DNA of 45,059 bases from Methylococcaceae bacterium (GTDB lineage: Bacteria > Pseudomonadota > Gammaproteobacteria > Methylococcales > Methylomonadaceae), in contig DAOUSK010000004.1 in NCBI GenBank assembly GCA_030627265.1, forward strand, positions 1 through 45,059, given 5' to 3'. The position numbers were made by a program, and so were the translations under genes. The notes under the pieces were generated by a model that saw only the letters and a program-made list of their open reading frames with translations, did no database searches and was not told where the DNA came from. Positions 24,348 to 33,457 of this stretch are shown here, in pieces. Position 1 is the stretch's first letter. The number at the start of each line of letters is the position of its first letter.

Positions 24348-25354
24348 AAATGAGATTGGCTAGCAGGTAGTGCGGTCTTGGTTAAAAAATCATGAAATTC
24401 TGCTAATTCAGGATAATTTTTACTCACATTAATTACATAATTCAGGGTACGAGGAATATCTGCTAAATAAGCATTTTTACCATCGCGGATATTCAGGCGC
24501 GAGAAAATTCCAATGGCTTTTAAGTGTCGTTGAATGCCCATTAAATCAAAATCACGCTTGAAATCAGCATAAGAGCATTGAATTAAATTAACGGCCTGTA
24601 ATTGCAAAAAATACTCATTTAGTAATTGGTCTATTTTAACTTCAGGCCAAGCGATGTAACAATCCCTTAATAGCGATACAGCATCATAAGTAATAGGGCC
24701 AATGACCGCATCTTGAAAATCAATAATGCCTAGGTTTCTATCGCTAATATGCATTAGATTGCGTGAGTGATAGTCTCTATGTACGCAAACTTGTTTTTGC
24801 TGACTTGCGCTATCAATTAAAAATTGCTCAGCCTTATTTAAGAGTTTAAGTTGCTTACTTGTTAGTTGTATCTGGCACTGTTGCTGTAAAAACCAATCAG
24901 AAAATAAAGCTAGTTCTGTTTTTAATAGTTCTGGGCTGTAGTGCGGCAAAAAGCAGTCTTTAGGTGAAATGTTTTTTTGTAAATTAACCAAAGCTTTTAA
25001 AGCGCTGCGATATAAAACATCCACGGATGATTCATTGAGGCGGTCAAGTAAATTGACCGGGCCAAAATCTTCTAATAATAAAAATCCTCGCTGAATATCT
25101 TTAGCAATAATATCGGGCACGTTGGCTTCAGCTAGTCTAAATAATTCAGCAACATTAATAAATGGCTGAGTATCTTCTTTTTCAGGCGGGGCATCCATGA
25201 CAATAAAATAACGATTATTATGAGAAATCCTAAAGTAACGCCTAAAACTTGCGTCGCTGGATGCGGGCTCAAACTGGCTAATGTCTAAACCGAGGTCGTT
25301 TCGTAACCAGTTAATGATTTGTTGAGATCTGTCATCGCTAAGTATCATCGTCAT
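24344..25354 (-). CDS. amgK: N-acetylmuramate/N-acetylglucosamine-1 kinase AmgK
   Basis: An aminoglycoside-phosphotransferase-fold kinase of 336 residues that phosphorylates recycled MurNAc or GlcNAc at the anomeric position and feeds MurU. The Brenner-type catalytic loop VCVHRDYHSRNLMH and the metal motif GIIDFQDAVIGPITYD are intact. The N-terminal lobe begins FEPASSDASFRRYFRI. It is first of the leftward operon and divergent from lptD, with 91 bases between. The amgK-murU pair beside lptD-surA also occurs in Pseudomonas. The start is ATG 25354 or the ATG two codons inside. Confidence 0.88.
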   Translation of the reverse strand: MTMILSDDRSQQIINWLRNDLGLDISQFEPASSDASFRRYFRISHNNRYFIVMDAPPEKEDTQPFINVAELFRLAEANVPDIIAKDIQRGFLLLEDFGPVNLLDRLNESSVDVLYRSALKALVNLQKNISPKDCFLPHYSPELLKTELALFSDWFLQQQCQIQLTSKQLKLLNKAEQFLIDSASQQKQVCVHRDYHSRNLMHISDRNLGIIDFQDAVIGPITYDAVSLLRDCYIAWPEVKIDQLLNEYFLQLQAVNLIQCSYADFKRDFDLMGIQRHLKAIGIFSRLNIRDGKNAYLADIPRTLNYVINVSKNYPELAEFHDFLTKTALPASQSHL

Positions 25355-25445
25355 TCTTTTATAAAGCGCCTGAAAAATTAAGGTAAAATGTTCGGTTCAA
25401 TCATTTTATTCTATTTCACTTCTTTTCTATAGGTCTTTAGTAACG

Positions 25446-27863
25446 ATGTTACCCGGTTTAGTTTTTGTGCTGATTAGCACCTCTTTTGTCGTGCTCAATA
25501 CGGCGGAAGCTAAAGCTGAAGACTGGCAATGCGAAAAAACACGACCCACAGGTGAATTAAAGTGTGCCTCATCAGAAAGAAATATTACTAAAAACAACCA
25601 GTCTACAATAAAAATAGAGAGTTCGAGCGGCTTGTTTGCTGATTCTTATAGTAAAGCAGAAGAAAAGGTTTTTCGGCAGTTGCAATTAGAATTTGATGAA
25701 AACCCGTGGGGAATGTGTGCCTCAGTGAATCACTCTGGCCCTCAATTTCAGCGAAATAAAGTAACCAGTACTGAAACGGCAACAGAAGTGTATGCGGATG
25801 TTTTAGAAGCTTTTGATCAAGATGTTATTAATTTTTCCGGCGATGTGGATTTTTTGAGTGAAGGGCGCAGCGCGCTCTCCAATCGAGTGGATTACAATAA
25901 AAGATCAGAGAATGTCGCTTTATTTGGTGATGTGATTTATAAAGACTCAGGTATGGCGCTTTATAGCAGCTCTACAAAAATGGAGCTGAATAACAATAAG
26001 TCCTTATTAAGGAATGCTTTATTTGTTTTGTCGCCAGGAGCAAAACGAGGAAAAGCGGATGTTATTTACCGTGAAACACCTGCTTTAAGTCGGCTTGAAA
26101 ACCCAAGTTACACTTTTTGCCCCCCAGGAAATCAAGACTGGGTTTTGCATGCGTCTAAAATGAAAATTAATGATGAAACAGGGCGCGCAGCAGTACGAAA
26201 TGGTTGGCTAGAAGTTAAAAATGTGCCTGTGATGTATATTCCGTATGGCTCATTCCCAACAGATGATAGACGGAAAACAGGCTTATTGATGCCAGCAGTT
26301 GGCTTTTCAGGCCGAAATGGTTTTGATTTCACACAACCTTTTTATTGGAATATGGCGCCAAATTATGATTTAACGGTTTTTCCTCGTTATATGGGGAATC
26401 GTGGTTTTATGTTCGGTGCAGATTTTCGTTATTTAGGAGAGTCTTACCAAGGGGAATTTCAATTTGAAGTTTTACCTGAAGACAAGCAGGCTAAAAGTGA
26501 TGGAACAGCGCCGGCTACACGCTGGGGAGTGAGGTTTCAGCATTCAGCTAAGCCAATTAAGCATTTAAATTTATCTTTAGATGCAAAGTATGTGTCGGAT
26601 AAATCTTATTTTTCAGATTTAGAGGGTAATTTGGATACCACGAGTCGACGTCGTTATTTGGCGAGTAATGCGGATGCAAAGTACAATTTAGGCTGGATGA
26701 ATTTAGGTATTCATGTCGATAACTATCAAAATATAGATCCATCGCGTGATGATACAAGTCTGCCCTATAGGCGATTGCCACAAATAACATTTAATATGCA
26801 TCGCTCCATGGATGAGTTTCCCATGGATTTAGAGTGGAAGAGTGAGTATGTTTATTTTCAACGACATATTTCGGATGGTAAAACAGAAGCTCAGCGTTTA
26901 AATATAAAGCCCGCTATCAGTTTTCCGGTTTCTTCTCAATCAGGTTTTGTTATTCCTAAAATCGCCTTACAACATACACAGTATTGGCTAGATGAAAATA
27001 ATACCAATCGTACTTTAAGTAAAACCTTACCCATTGTTTCCGTGGATTCAGGCTTATTTTTTGAGCGTGATTTTGGCAAGTTAAGACACACGGTAGAACC
27101 TCGTTTATACTATTTATATGTACCGTATGTTGATCAAAGCGATTTACCTAACTTTGACACCTCTTTAGCAGACTTTAATACCGGACAGTTATTCAGGGAT
27201 AACACCTTTACCGGTGCTGATAAAACTCAAAATACCAATCAGATAACCACGGCTTTAACAACACGAATCGTTGATGAAGGTCGAGATCTGTTAAAATTGA
27301 CAGTCGGTGAAATATTTTATTTTGCTGATAGAAAAGTGGGCTTAACCGCTAATGAGCATAATGATGAGCTGCTATCTAATCTTATTACAGAAGTGAGTAG
27401 TGACTTAAGTGATGAATTAAGGTTAACCAGTAGTATTCAGTATAGCCATAAAGAAGCCGCAATAGATCGTGGTGCAGCTAATCTTAGTTATCATGGCCAT
27501 GAAAATCACCTGATTAATATAGGTTACCGATACCGATTAGAAAGAAGTGGACAAAAAGCGCAAGAGCAAATTAGTGCCTCTATTATGTGGCCTATTTATG
27601 ATAGCTGGAGTGCCATTGGCGCTTATCGACATTCATTGAGAGACCGTATGCCATTAGAGTATTTTTTTGGTGTAGAAAAAGACAGTTGCTGCTGGCGTAT
27701 TCGTGTTCTTGCCAAGCAGGATATTCGCAATACAACAGTAGAGACAAAGAAAGACATGTCAATTGTCTTTCAATTTGAATTAAAAGGATTTACTAGCCTA
27801 GGAACTAAGTTAGATGAATTTTTGTTTGAAAACATTGCTGGTTATAGTAAATCTAATGATTAA
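25446..27863 (+). CDS. lptD: LPS-assembly protein LptD
   Basis: Outer-membrane beta-barrel that inserts lipopolysaccharide together with LptE. It has 805 residues (E. coli 784). There is a signal-like N-terminus (LVFVLISTSFVVLNTAEAKA), then an OstA/LptA-like jellyroll (about 90-220, FSGDVDFLSEGRSALSNRVD), then the barrel. Cysteines that form the essential inter-domain disulfides are present: an N-terminal pair (WQCEK, LKCAS), TFCPPG in the middle and the adjacent pair in DSCCWRIRVLAKQ. It ends 6 bases before surA, as in many gammaproteobacteria, coupling barrel synthesis to its chaperone. Confidence 0.93.
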   Translation: MLPGLVFVLISTSFVVLNTAEAKAEDWQCEKTRPTGELKCASSERNITKNNQSTIKIESSSGLFADSYSKAEEKVFRQLQLEFDENPWGMCASVNHSGPQFQRNKVTSTETATEVYADVLEAFDQDVINFSGDVDFLSEGRSALSNRVDYNKRSENVALFGDVIYKDSGMALYSSSTKMELNNNKSLLRNALFVLSPGAKRGKADVIYRETPALSRLENPSYTFCPPGNQDWVLHASKMKINDETGRAAVRNGWLEVKNVPVMYIPYGSFPTDDRRKTGLLMPAVGFSGRNGFDFTQPFYWNMAPNYDLTVFPRYMGNRGFMFGADFRYLGESYQGEFQFEVLPEDKQAKSDGTAPATRWGVRFQHSAKPIKHLNLSLDAKYVSDKSYFSDLEGNLDTTSRRRYLASNADAKYNLGWMNLGIHVDNYQNIDPSRDDTSLPYRRLPQITFNMHRSMDEFPMDLEWKSEYVYFQRHISDGKTEAQRLNIKPAISFPVSSQSGFVIPKIALQHTQYWLDENNTNRTLSKTLPIVSVDSGLFFERDFGKLRHTVEPRLYYLYVPYVDQSDLPNFDTSLADFNTGQLFRDNTFTGADKTQNTNQITTALTTRIVDEGRDLLKLTVGEIFYFADRKVGLTANEHNDELLSNLITEVSSDLSDELRLTSSIQYSHKEAAIDRGAANLSYHGHENHLINIGYRYRLERSGQKAQEQISASIMWPIYDSWSAIGAYRHSLRDRMPLEYFFGVEKDSCCWRIRVLAKQDIRNTTVETKKDMSIVFQFELKGFTSLGTKLDEFLFENIAGYSKSND

Positions 27864-27869
27864 TAAAAA

Positions 27870-29165
27870 ATGAAACAATTTATAAAAAAAATAGCTCACA
27901 TAGCGTTACTTATTGCTGCTTTTAATGTTGCGGCAGCTGATTATTTAGATGGTATCGCTGCTATTGTTGAAGAGGATGTTATTTTAGATAGTGAACTAGC
28001 TAGTGAGGTGCAAACCATTGTTGCCCGCTTACAAAGGCAGAAAATTCAGCTACCAGAAAAAGAAATTTTATATAAACAAGTCTTAGAAAGACTGATTATT
28101 GATAAATTACAAACACAACTTGCACAACGTGCAGGCATGCAACTTAGTGATGAATATGTCAATATTTCTATTGAAAAGATAGCAAGAAGTAACCGAATGA
28201 GCATGGAAACCTTTAAAGCTTCATTGGCAGCAGAAGGCATGAGTTTTGCTGATTTCCAAAAAAATGTGCGTAAAGAAATTACCATTAATCAGCTGCGCAG
28301 CCGTGAAATTGGTGCGCGGATTAAAGTGTCAGACCAAGCGGTTAAGCATTATTTAGAAACGACAATGAGCGAGTCTGATAGAAGTGTGCAGTATTTAGTG
28401 GGACATATATTATTAAGCTTACCTGAAGGTGCTGATGCAACAAGTATTCAGGAGAAAACTGCCGAAGCAAATAGTATTGTTGAGCAATTAAGAGGCGGGA
28501 CGGACTTCAAACAGCTATCCGTTGCTAAGTCAGAATCTGATACCGCGTTAAAAGGCGGAGATTTAGGCTGGAGAACACTTAGGCAACTGCCTAGCTTATT
28601 TGTTGATGCGGTTAAAGGTATGAGAAAAGGAGAGGTTGCGGCACCGATTCGTAGTCCAAGTGGTTTTCATATTCTGCAATTATTAGATAGCACAGGTAAT
28701 GAATTACATATTATTAGCGAGACACATGTGCGACATATTCTCATTAAAACTAATGAATTAATTAATGATGATGAAGCTAAAAAACGCTTACAAATAATTC
28801 TTGCTCGTATTGCAGATGGTGATGATTTTGCCGTTTTAGCTAAAGCAAATTCTAAAGACACAGGTTCTGCAATAAAAGGGGGAGATTTAAGCTGGGTCGT
28901 ACCTGGTTTACTTGTTCCTGCTTTTGAAAAATCGATGGATGGTTTAGCTATCAATGAGATTAGTCAGCCAGTACAAACACAGTTTGGCTGGCATATTATT
29001 CAAGTGTTAGGGCGCCGCTCTAAAGATAATACTGAGAAGTTCAAATTTGAACAAGCGCGTGATGAGCTTCGCCAACGTAAAATTGAAGAAGAAACCGAGC
29101 TTTGGTTAAGGCGCTTAAGAGATGAAGCTTATGTGGATATACGTTTAGGGATGTTGGATGAATAA
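27870..29165 (+). CDS. surA: Periplasmic chaperone / peptidyl-prolyl isomerase SurA
   Basis: Escorts outer-membrane proteins, including LptD, across the periplasm. It has 431 residues with a signal peptide (KKIAHIALLIAAFNVAAA before DYLDGIAAIVEEDVILDSEL). There are two parvulin domains: RSVQYLVGHILLSLPEGA (about 170-270) and ETHVRHILIKTNELI (about 285-385), each with the GGDLGW / GGDLSW motif. The C-terminal helix EETELWLRRLRDEAYVDIRL completes the core domain. The usual next genes pdxA and ksgA are absent; instead an RNA-binding-tail gene overlaps the surA stop. Confidence 0.95.
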   Translation: MKQFIKKIAHIALLIAAFNVAAADYLDGIAAIVEEDVILDSELASEVQTIVARLQRQKIQLPEKEILYKQVLERLIIDKLQTQLAQRAGMQLSDEYVNISIEKIARSNRMSMETFKASLAAEGMSFADFQKNVRKEITINQLRSREIGARIKVSDQAVKHYLETTMSESDRSVQYLVGHILLSLPEGADATSIQEKTAEANSIVEQLRGGTDFKQLSVAKSESDTALKGGDLGWRTLRQLPSLFVDAVKGMRKGEVAAPIRSPSGFHILQLLDSTGNELHIISETHVRHILIKTNELINDDEAKKRLQIILARIADGDDFAVLAKANSKDTGSAIKGGDLSWVVPGLLVPAFEKSMDGLAINEISQPVQTQFGWHIIQVLGRRSKDNTEKFKFEQARDELRQRKIEEETELWLRRLRDEAYVDIRLGMLDE

Positions 29166-29745
29166 GCGCTCGATCAGTTTAGTGCTAGAGCAACAAGTTG
29201 AACTGGAAAAACAACTGAAGTGCATTATCGCGAAAGAAGACTTAACGGCGAATAAAGCCTTATTAGAGGTGAGTGCACGCCACTTAAAATTAGACTACTT
29301 AGATTTAGCGGCTGCTTTACTTTGTCTTAACCAGCCCAAAAAACAGATGCTGACGGATGTAGAAACAAACAAGCTCGTTCAAGAAAAGCAAAGATCCTAT
29401 GAATTGATACATGCACAAATGGTGCGTTACCGTATTGAAATCGGCCGAGTACATAAACTCACTGTGCCATTAATTAAAGAAATATTAGTTGATATTTCAG
29501 GTGTAGAGCACCGAAAAATTGGCTATATTGATATGTTTGAGCACTATACCGTGCTTAGTTTACCTGCGGGTATGCCAGTTGATATATTGCAATCATTAAA
29601 AGAAGTCACCGTTCAGGATAAAGAGTTTGATATTAAACGACTCAATGGTTCAGGTAAAAAATACCGCCATGAGAAATCAACCAGGCGCGGTACACGGCGA
29701 CATTTCCTTTCGTCTAGCAAAAAAGAAGCACATCAAGGGAAGTAA
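29158..29745 (+). CDS. Stand-alone DeaD/DbpA-type RNA-binding domain protein (helicase core missing)
   Basis: This 195-residue protein corresponds to the C-terminal third of a DEAD-box helicase of the CsdA/DbpA group. Residues about 10-62 resemble the post-helicase linker, with the LDYLDLAAALLCL signature. Residues about 87-165 match the DbpA RNA-binding domain (MVRYRIEIGRVHKLTVPLIK ... IGYIDMFEHYTVLSLPAGMP), which has an RRM-like fold recognising structured RNA. The tail is strongly basic (KSTRRGTRRHFLSSSKKEA). No DEAD, SAT or Walker motif is present in the protein or upstream. The ATG overlaps the last codons of surA (ATGAATAA), indicating coupled translation. Possible roles are RNA chaperone or ribosome-assembly factor; this is inferred from the domain. 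Confidence 0.8.
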   Translation: MNKRSISLVLEQQVELEKQLKCIIAKEDLTANKALLEVSARHLKLDYLDLAAALLCLNQPKKQMLTDVETNKLVQEKQRSYELIHAQMVRYRIEIGRVHKLTVPLIKEILVDISGVEHRKIGYIDMFEHYTVLSLPAGMPVDILQSLKEVTVQDKEFDIKRLNGSGKKYRHEKSTRRGTRRHFLSSSKKEAHQGK

Positions 29746-29793
29746 ATCGCTTAGGCAACTCGCAACAATTAGATAATTAACCCAATAAAAAGT

Positions 29794-30945
29794 ATGAATG
29801 ATATCCAGTTTATAGATACAGCAGATGAGTTACATCGCTTATGCCAAGAAATGAAACAAGAACCTTGGTTAGCAATGGATACAGAATTTTTACGGGAAAA
29901 AACTTATTACCCGAAATTTTGCCTATTACAAATTGCGACACTCGATTGGGTTGCTTGTATCGATCCGATCGCATTAGAAGGGCAGATGGATGAGTTATTT
30001 AGCATTATTAATGATCCTACCATTATAAAAATTTTACACTCGTGTCGCCAAGATGTGGAAATTTTCTACCAGCTCTCAGGGAAATTACCTCGCCCCCTTT
30101 TTGACACCCAATTGGTCGCGCCATTATTGGGCTACCAAGAAAATCCAGGCTATGCGATGTTAGTTTCTGGTTTTCTTAATATCAATTTAAGCAAAACCCA
30201 TACACGCACTGACTGGAGCCAACGCCCACTTTCTCCTGAACAAATTCAATATGCGGCTGATGATGTTATTTATTTAGCAAAGATTTATTGCATGATGCAA
30301 GAGCAGCTTAAAACGCTAGGGCGTGAAAATTGGCTGAATGATGATTTCGAGCAATTATTAAACCCTGATTTGTATGACATCCCTGCAGAAAAGGCATGGT
30401 TGAAAATTCGCGGTAAAAATAAACTAACGGGTAAGCAACTTGCCATCGTACAAGTTTTAGCCGAGTGGCGCGAAGAAGCCGCGAAAAGAAGTGATAGACC
30501 TAAAAACTGGATTGTTCGTGATGAGCATATTATGGACATGGCAAAATTACAGCCAACGGACATTCAAGCCTTATCTCAAATACGCGGTGTTACCGATGGC
30601 TTTGTTAAGCGTAGTGGAAAAAAGGTTTGTGAGTTAATAAAAATGGCGCAAGATTTACCCGCGCTACAGGTGAAATCTAAATCTAAATCAGGTAAAAAGA
30701 GCCAAAAACAAGAAGCTGTATTAGACATATTAAGTGGCGTGGTTCGTTTACGTGCTGGTGATAATTCATTAAATCCGGTTATTTTAGCTACCCGAAAAGA
30801 TTTAGAGGCTTTGATAGAAGGCAATGAAGAATGCGTTTTATTAAGTGGTTGGCGTTACAGTATGGTTGGTGAAGAACTACAAAGAATATTACAAGGAAAA
30901 ACCACCTTAAGCGTGGACAATAACGATGTTTTTTTTCATGAGTAG
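29794..30945 (+). CDS. rnd: Ribonuclease D
   Basis: A 3'-5' exoribonuclease for tRNA and small stable RNA 3' ends, 383 residues (E. coli 375). DEDDy exonuclease motifs: Exo I MDTEFLREKTYYPKFCLLQI, Exo II LHSCRQDVEIF, Exo III QYAADDVIYLAKIY with the catalytic Tyr. An HRDC domain (about 210-290, VLAEWREEAAKRSDRPKNWI) follows. It lies 48 bases after the RNA-binding-tail gene on the same strand, so two RNA-directed proteins follow surA and may be cotranscribed. Confidence 0.94.
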   Translation: MNDIQFIDTADELHRLCQEMKQEPWLAMDTEFLREKTYYPKFCLLQIATLDWVACIDPIALEGQMDELFSIINDPTIIKILHSCRQDVEIFYQLSGKLPRPLFDTQLVAPLLGYQENPGYAMLVSGFLNINLSKTHTRTDWSQRPLSPEQIQYAADDVIYLAKIYCMMQEQLKTLGRENWLNDDFEQLLNPDLYDIPAEKAWLKIRGKNKLTGKQLAIVQVLAEWREEAAKRSDRPKNWIVRDEHIMDMAKLQPTDIQALSQIRGVTDGFVKRSGKKVCELIKMAQDLPALQVKSKSKSGKKSQKQEAVLDILSGVVRLRAGDNSLNPVILATRKDLEALIEGNEECVLLSGWRYSMVGEELQRILQGKTTLSVDNNDVFFHE

Positions 30946-30956
30946 TTGATGTTACG

Positions 30957-30990
30957 CGCTTAGGTGTAGTGCGCTCTACGCATCCTACGC
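30957..30990. repeat. Family A repeat, half copy
   Basis: After rnd the sequence ctctacgcatcctacgc matches the right end of copy 1 (ctctacacatcctacgc, one mismatch). It is preceded by taggtgtagtgcg, related to the internal part. The left end is missing, so it is a decayed or half element. Confidence 0.5.
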
Positions 30991-31158
30991 AAAACTTGGC
31001 ATCAATATGAAAATAATCATGTTCGGGGTTTAAGTGTTTATATATTGGGATTGGTATTACTTAATAGAAATCAATTCAAGAAGAAAGAAAAATCTGATTT
31101 AAGCCTAAGCTGAATCAGTACAAAAATATATACAGTGTGCTAACCAGTAGGTAAATCA

Positions 31159-31828
31159 ATGAATAATGATATTAAAAAAAAATCACGAGAAGAAATTGCT
31201 ATTGCATATAAATCAGAGCCTTGGTGGTATGACCTGAGGGGTTTTTTTATTTTAACGTTTGCTTATCGCAGTACACTTTGGGAGCAAGTCCGTTTCTTTG
31301 GTGACAATATTAAAGAAAATCACCTAGAAGTTGCTATTGGATCTGGATCTTTATTTGATATTATTCTTAAATGGCGTAAATGGAAAAAAATGCCCCAAAC
31401 AAATATTATAGGTATTGATTACGCTGAAGCAATGTTACAAGGAGCAAAAAAACGATTTTCAAAACGTAAGAATATCGAGCTAAAGCTCGCTGATGTGGCT
31501 GAATTACCATTATCCAGATAACTCCTTTGATTCGATAAATATAGCTAATGCTGTTCACTGCTTTCCAGATGTTGATTCTGCGTTTGTTGAGGTTATGCGT
31601 GTTTTAAAGCCTGAAGGAATAATGGCTGCCAATGTACTACTTTACCCACAGAACCTTGGGGTATTAGAAAAATTAGCGACAAAAATAAATCATTGGGGCA
31701 TCAAAAAAGGAATATTGGTTTCTCCTTATCAGCCGGAAGATATTCGAAGTCGCTTGCAAGCCGTAGGAGCAACAATATTGAGTGAGAAAATCTCTGGCAA
31801 TACTTACAATATTTTTGCTAAAAAGTGA
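31159..31828 (+). pseudogene. Class I SAM-dependent methyltransferase, frameshifted
   Basis: Two overlapping ORFs (31159-31521 and 31493-31828) read as one methyltransferase of about 222 residues when a single extra T near 31510 is ignored. The first part has the SAM-binding motif HLEVAIGSGSLFDIIL and IIGIDYAEAMLQGAKKRF and ends ADVAELP. The second continues YPDNSFDSINIANAVHCFPD and VMRVLKPEGIMAANVLLYP. The join ELP-YPDNSFD is exactly the UbiE-like post-II motif. As sequenced the gene cannot make the whole enzyme without frameshifting, so it is a recent pseudogene or contains an assembly error. Substrate unknown. It has its own 200-base upstream region. Confidence 0.8.
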
Positions 31829-32346
31829 TAATAATAATTAATCAACATAGATAAATAGTTCGATCTTTAACCGACCTATTTCTTCATAGAGAGGTTGAAG
31901 TCAGCGCCTTCTTGTCAATAGTTTTAGCGCGTCCGAATTCAAATAACTCTACTGCTCTACCAGCTAAACACTTTTCTCAGGTGTAATCCGCCCCGGTGAT
32001 ATTTTATGTGTGGAAAGGAGCTCTATGGGTGTTTTATCGCATTTATATGCATCTAAGGCAACCTTCGCCTAAACCGCGCACTGTATGTTTTCGTTTTGTG
32101 CTCTTTAAGTATTGCTCTAAATATTGGGGCACTATATATTTTAACGAAATGACACAGATTTTTGAATACTACCGAGTTTAGCCTTATGGGGGTGCTAGGA
32201 AAGCGAGAGCATAGTGAGCTATGCGACGTTTTCCTAGCGGTTGTGAAGTCAAAAGGGAAGTCAGACTCGGGTATATTGAATTCTCGCTCTTTAGCGAGTG
32301 GTTGAATGTTTTATTTACTACAATTTTGACATACTAGAGTTGGTCC
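31829..32346. other. Non-coding stretch with strong hairpins
   Basis: 518 bases without a credible gene; the 61-codon ORF at 31996 has no family features. Minus-strand 31940-31975 reads a tRNA-like tagctggtagagcagt, but no full cloverleaf can be folded. A 45-base hairpin (32194-32238) and a small one, ctcgct-cttt-agcgag (32283-32298), lie near the right end. The stretch could be the remains of a mobile element or hold an unannotated small RNA. Confidence 0.4.
32194..32238. repeat. Strong two-part hairpin
   Basis: gctaggaaa (32194-32202) pairs with tttcctagc (32230-32238), and gcatag pairs with ctatgc around a tgag loop, with a small internal bulge between. Near-complementary taccgagt and actcggg strings flank it at wider distance, suggesting a larger palindromic element of roughly 110 bases. 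Confidence 0.5.
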
Positions 32347-33243
32347 TTATTGTTTAACCTGCTCTAAATTAGTGTCAAGTAATTCAACATCAACTTTTGT
32401 CCCTAATGCATTAAAGAAACCAACTGCTTTAATCATACCAATACCTTTAGCAACCCAATATGTAATTTTTATAGGATCAGTTAGTTCATTAGTCTCCAAA
32501 TTTTTACTTGTTGTTGTCAGTTCAACAAGGACAATATTAGTATAAGTTTTCTTGTTAACAGTTGCAGTAGCTTCATGTCCTACTATTTTCCAGCTATTAG
32601 TTATTTCTTGATCTGGATCTCCAGAAGGGGTTCCTGAACCTAGGGTTGTTATAGAACTAGCTATTGTTGAATCAGTATGGGAAGCAAGACCGATTTCATC
32701 TAAATCTTCTCTATCTAAATACCATAGGGTAGGAATAGAATATTGAATATCAGATGTAGACTTAATACTTGCATTTTCTGATGTAAATGATACATCGAAC
32801 GATATATTAGATTCGCCAATAGTTGTCGCTGTATCAGCAACCGAATGAAAATTATCTTGATCTAACAACTTAATCTCACCTGTAACAGGTATTTCTTTAA
32901 ATTCTCCTGAAAAAGAACCTTCAGCAGATGTAATTCTAGTTTTTCCACCTATATCAATGGTTATTGACATAGGATTGAAACTCATTGTTATAGGAATACT
33001 TTCCCCAGGAATAGGTAGTGAAGTGGAAAATCCTTGTCCCCCATTAACACTGTATTCCCAATATAGTGCAGATGGTTGATTGTTGCTGTCAACTGCTTTT
33101 ATGGGAGAAAAAGATGCAGAGGTTACTGTTGAATAGCTAGGAACACTACCACCATCATCGCCACCACCATCATCATCACTACCACCGCAACCAATTAAGA
33201 GAAGTGGTAAAGCCACTAATAAACTACTAATAATTTTCTTCAT
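32347..33243 (-). CDS. Predicted lipoprotein of unknown function
   Basis: This 298-residue protein has a lipoprotein signal (KKIISSLLVALPLLLIGCGG, acylated Cys about residue 19). An Asp/Gly-rich flexible linker (SDDDGGGDDGG) follows, then a Ser/Thr-rich beta-sheet-like body. I recognise no family. The last 70 residues (KKTYTNIVLVELTTTSKNLE ... TYWVAKGIGMIKAVGFF) resemble the C-terminal pattern of several surface lipoproteins in which a WVAKGIGMIK-type strand follows a T-rich one. The linker is encoded by imperfect GGT/GAT triplets that may vary in length. It is a single gene flanked by non-coding DNA and remnants. Confidence 0.75.
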   Translation of the reverse strand: MKKIISSLLVALPLLLIGCGGSDDDGGGDDGGSVPSYSTVTSASFSPIKAVDSNNQPSALYWEYSVNGGQGFSTSLPIPGESIPITMSFNPMSITIDIGGKTRITSAEGSFSGEFKEIPVTGEIKLLDQDNFHSVADTATTIGESNISFDVSFTSENASIKSTSDIQYSIPTLWYLDREDLDEIGLASHTDSTIASSITTLGSGTPSGDPDQEITNSWKIVGHEATATVNKKTYTNIVLVELTTTSKNLETNELTDPIKITYWVAKGIGMIKAVGFFNALGTKVDVELLDTNLEQVKQ

Positions 33244-33457
33244 TTATCTTCCTTTAAAAAGCTAGGCTTTACATTGAAGCTAGCACACAATATGGCCCCA
33301 TAGTATAACACTAGTGACCATAAAGCTACTATGTGTATTGGGTTGAACCTATAGTGACGCATGAATACCCAAGCCCAACTCAACTGTATTAACTGCTATT
33401 TTGTTCTATATTATTGAATAATAAAGGAAAGATTGGATTAATGATCATGAGGAACCA

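Noticed and set aside
31940-31975. tRNA gene on the minus strand
   Set aside because: Only a D-arm-like stretch is visible; the anticodon stem and T arm do not fold.
31996-32181. 61-codon plus-strand ORF
   Set aside because: Odd composition, no recognisable motif, situated in hairpin-rich non-coding DNA.
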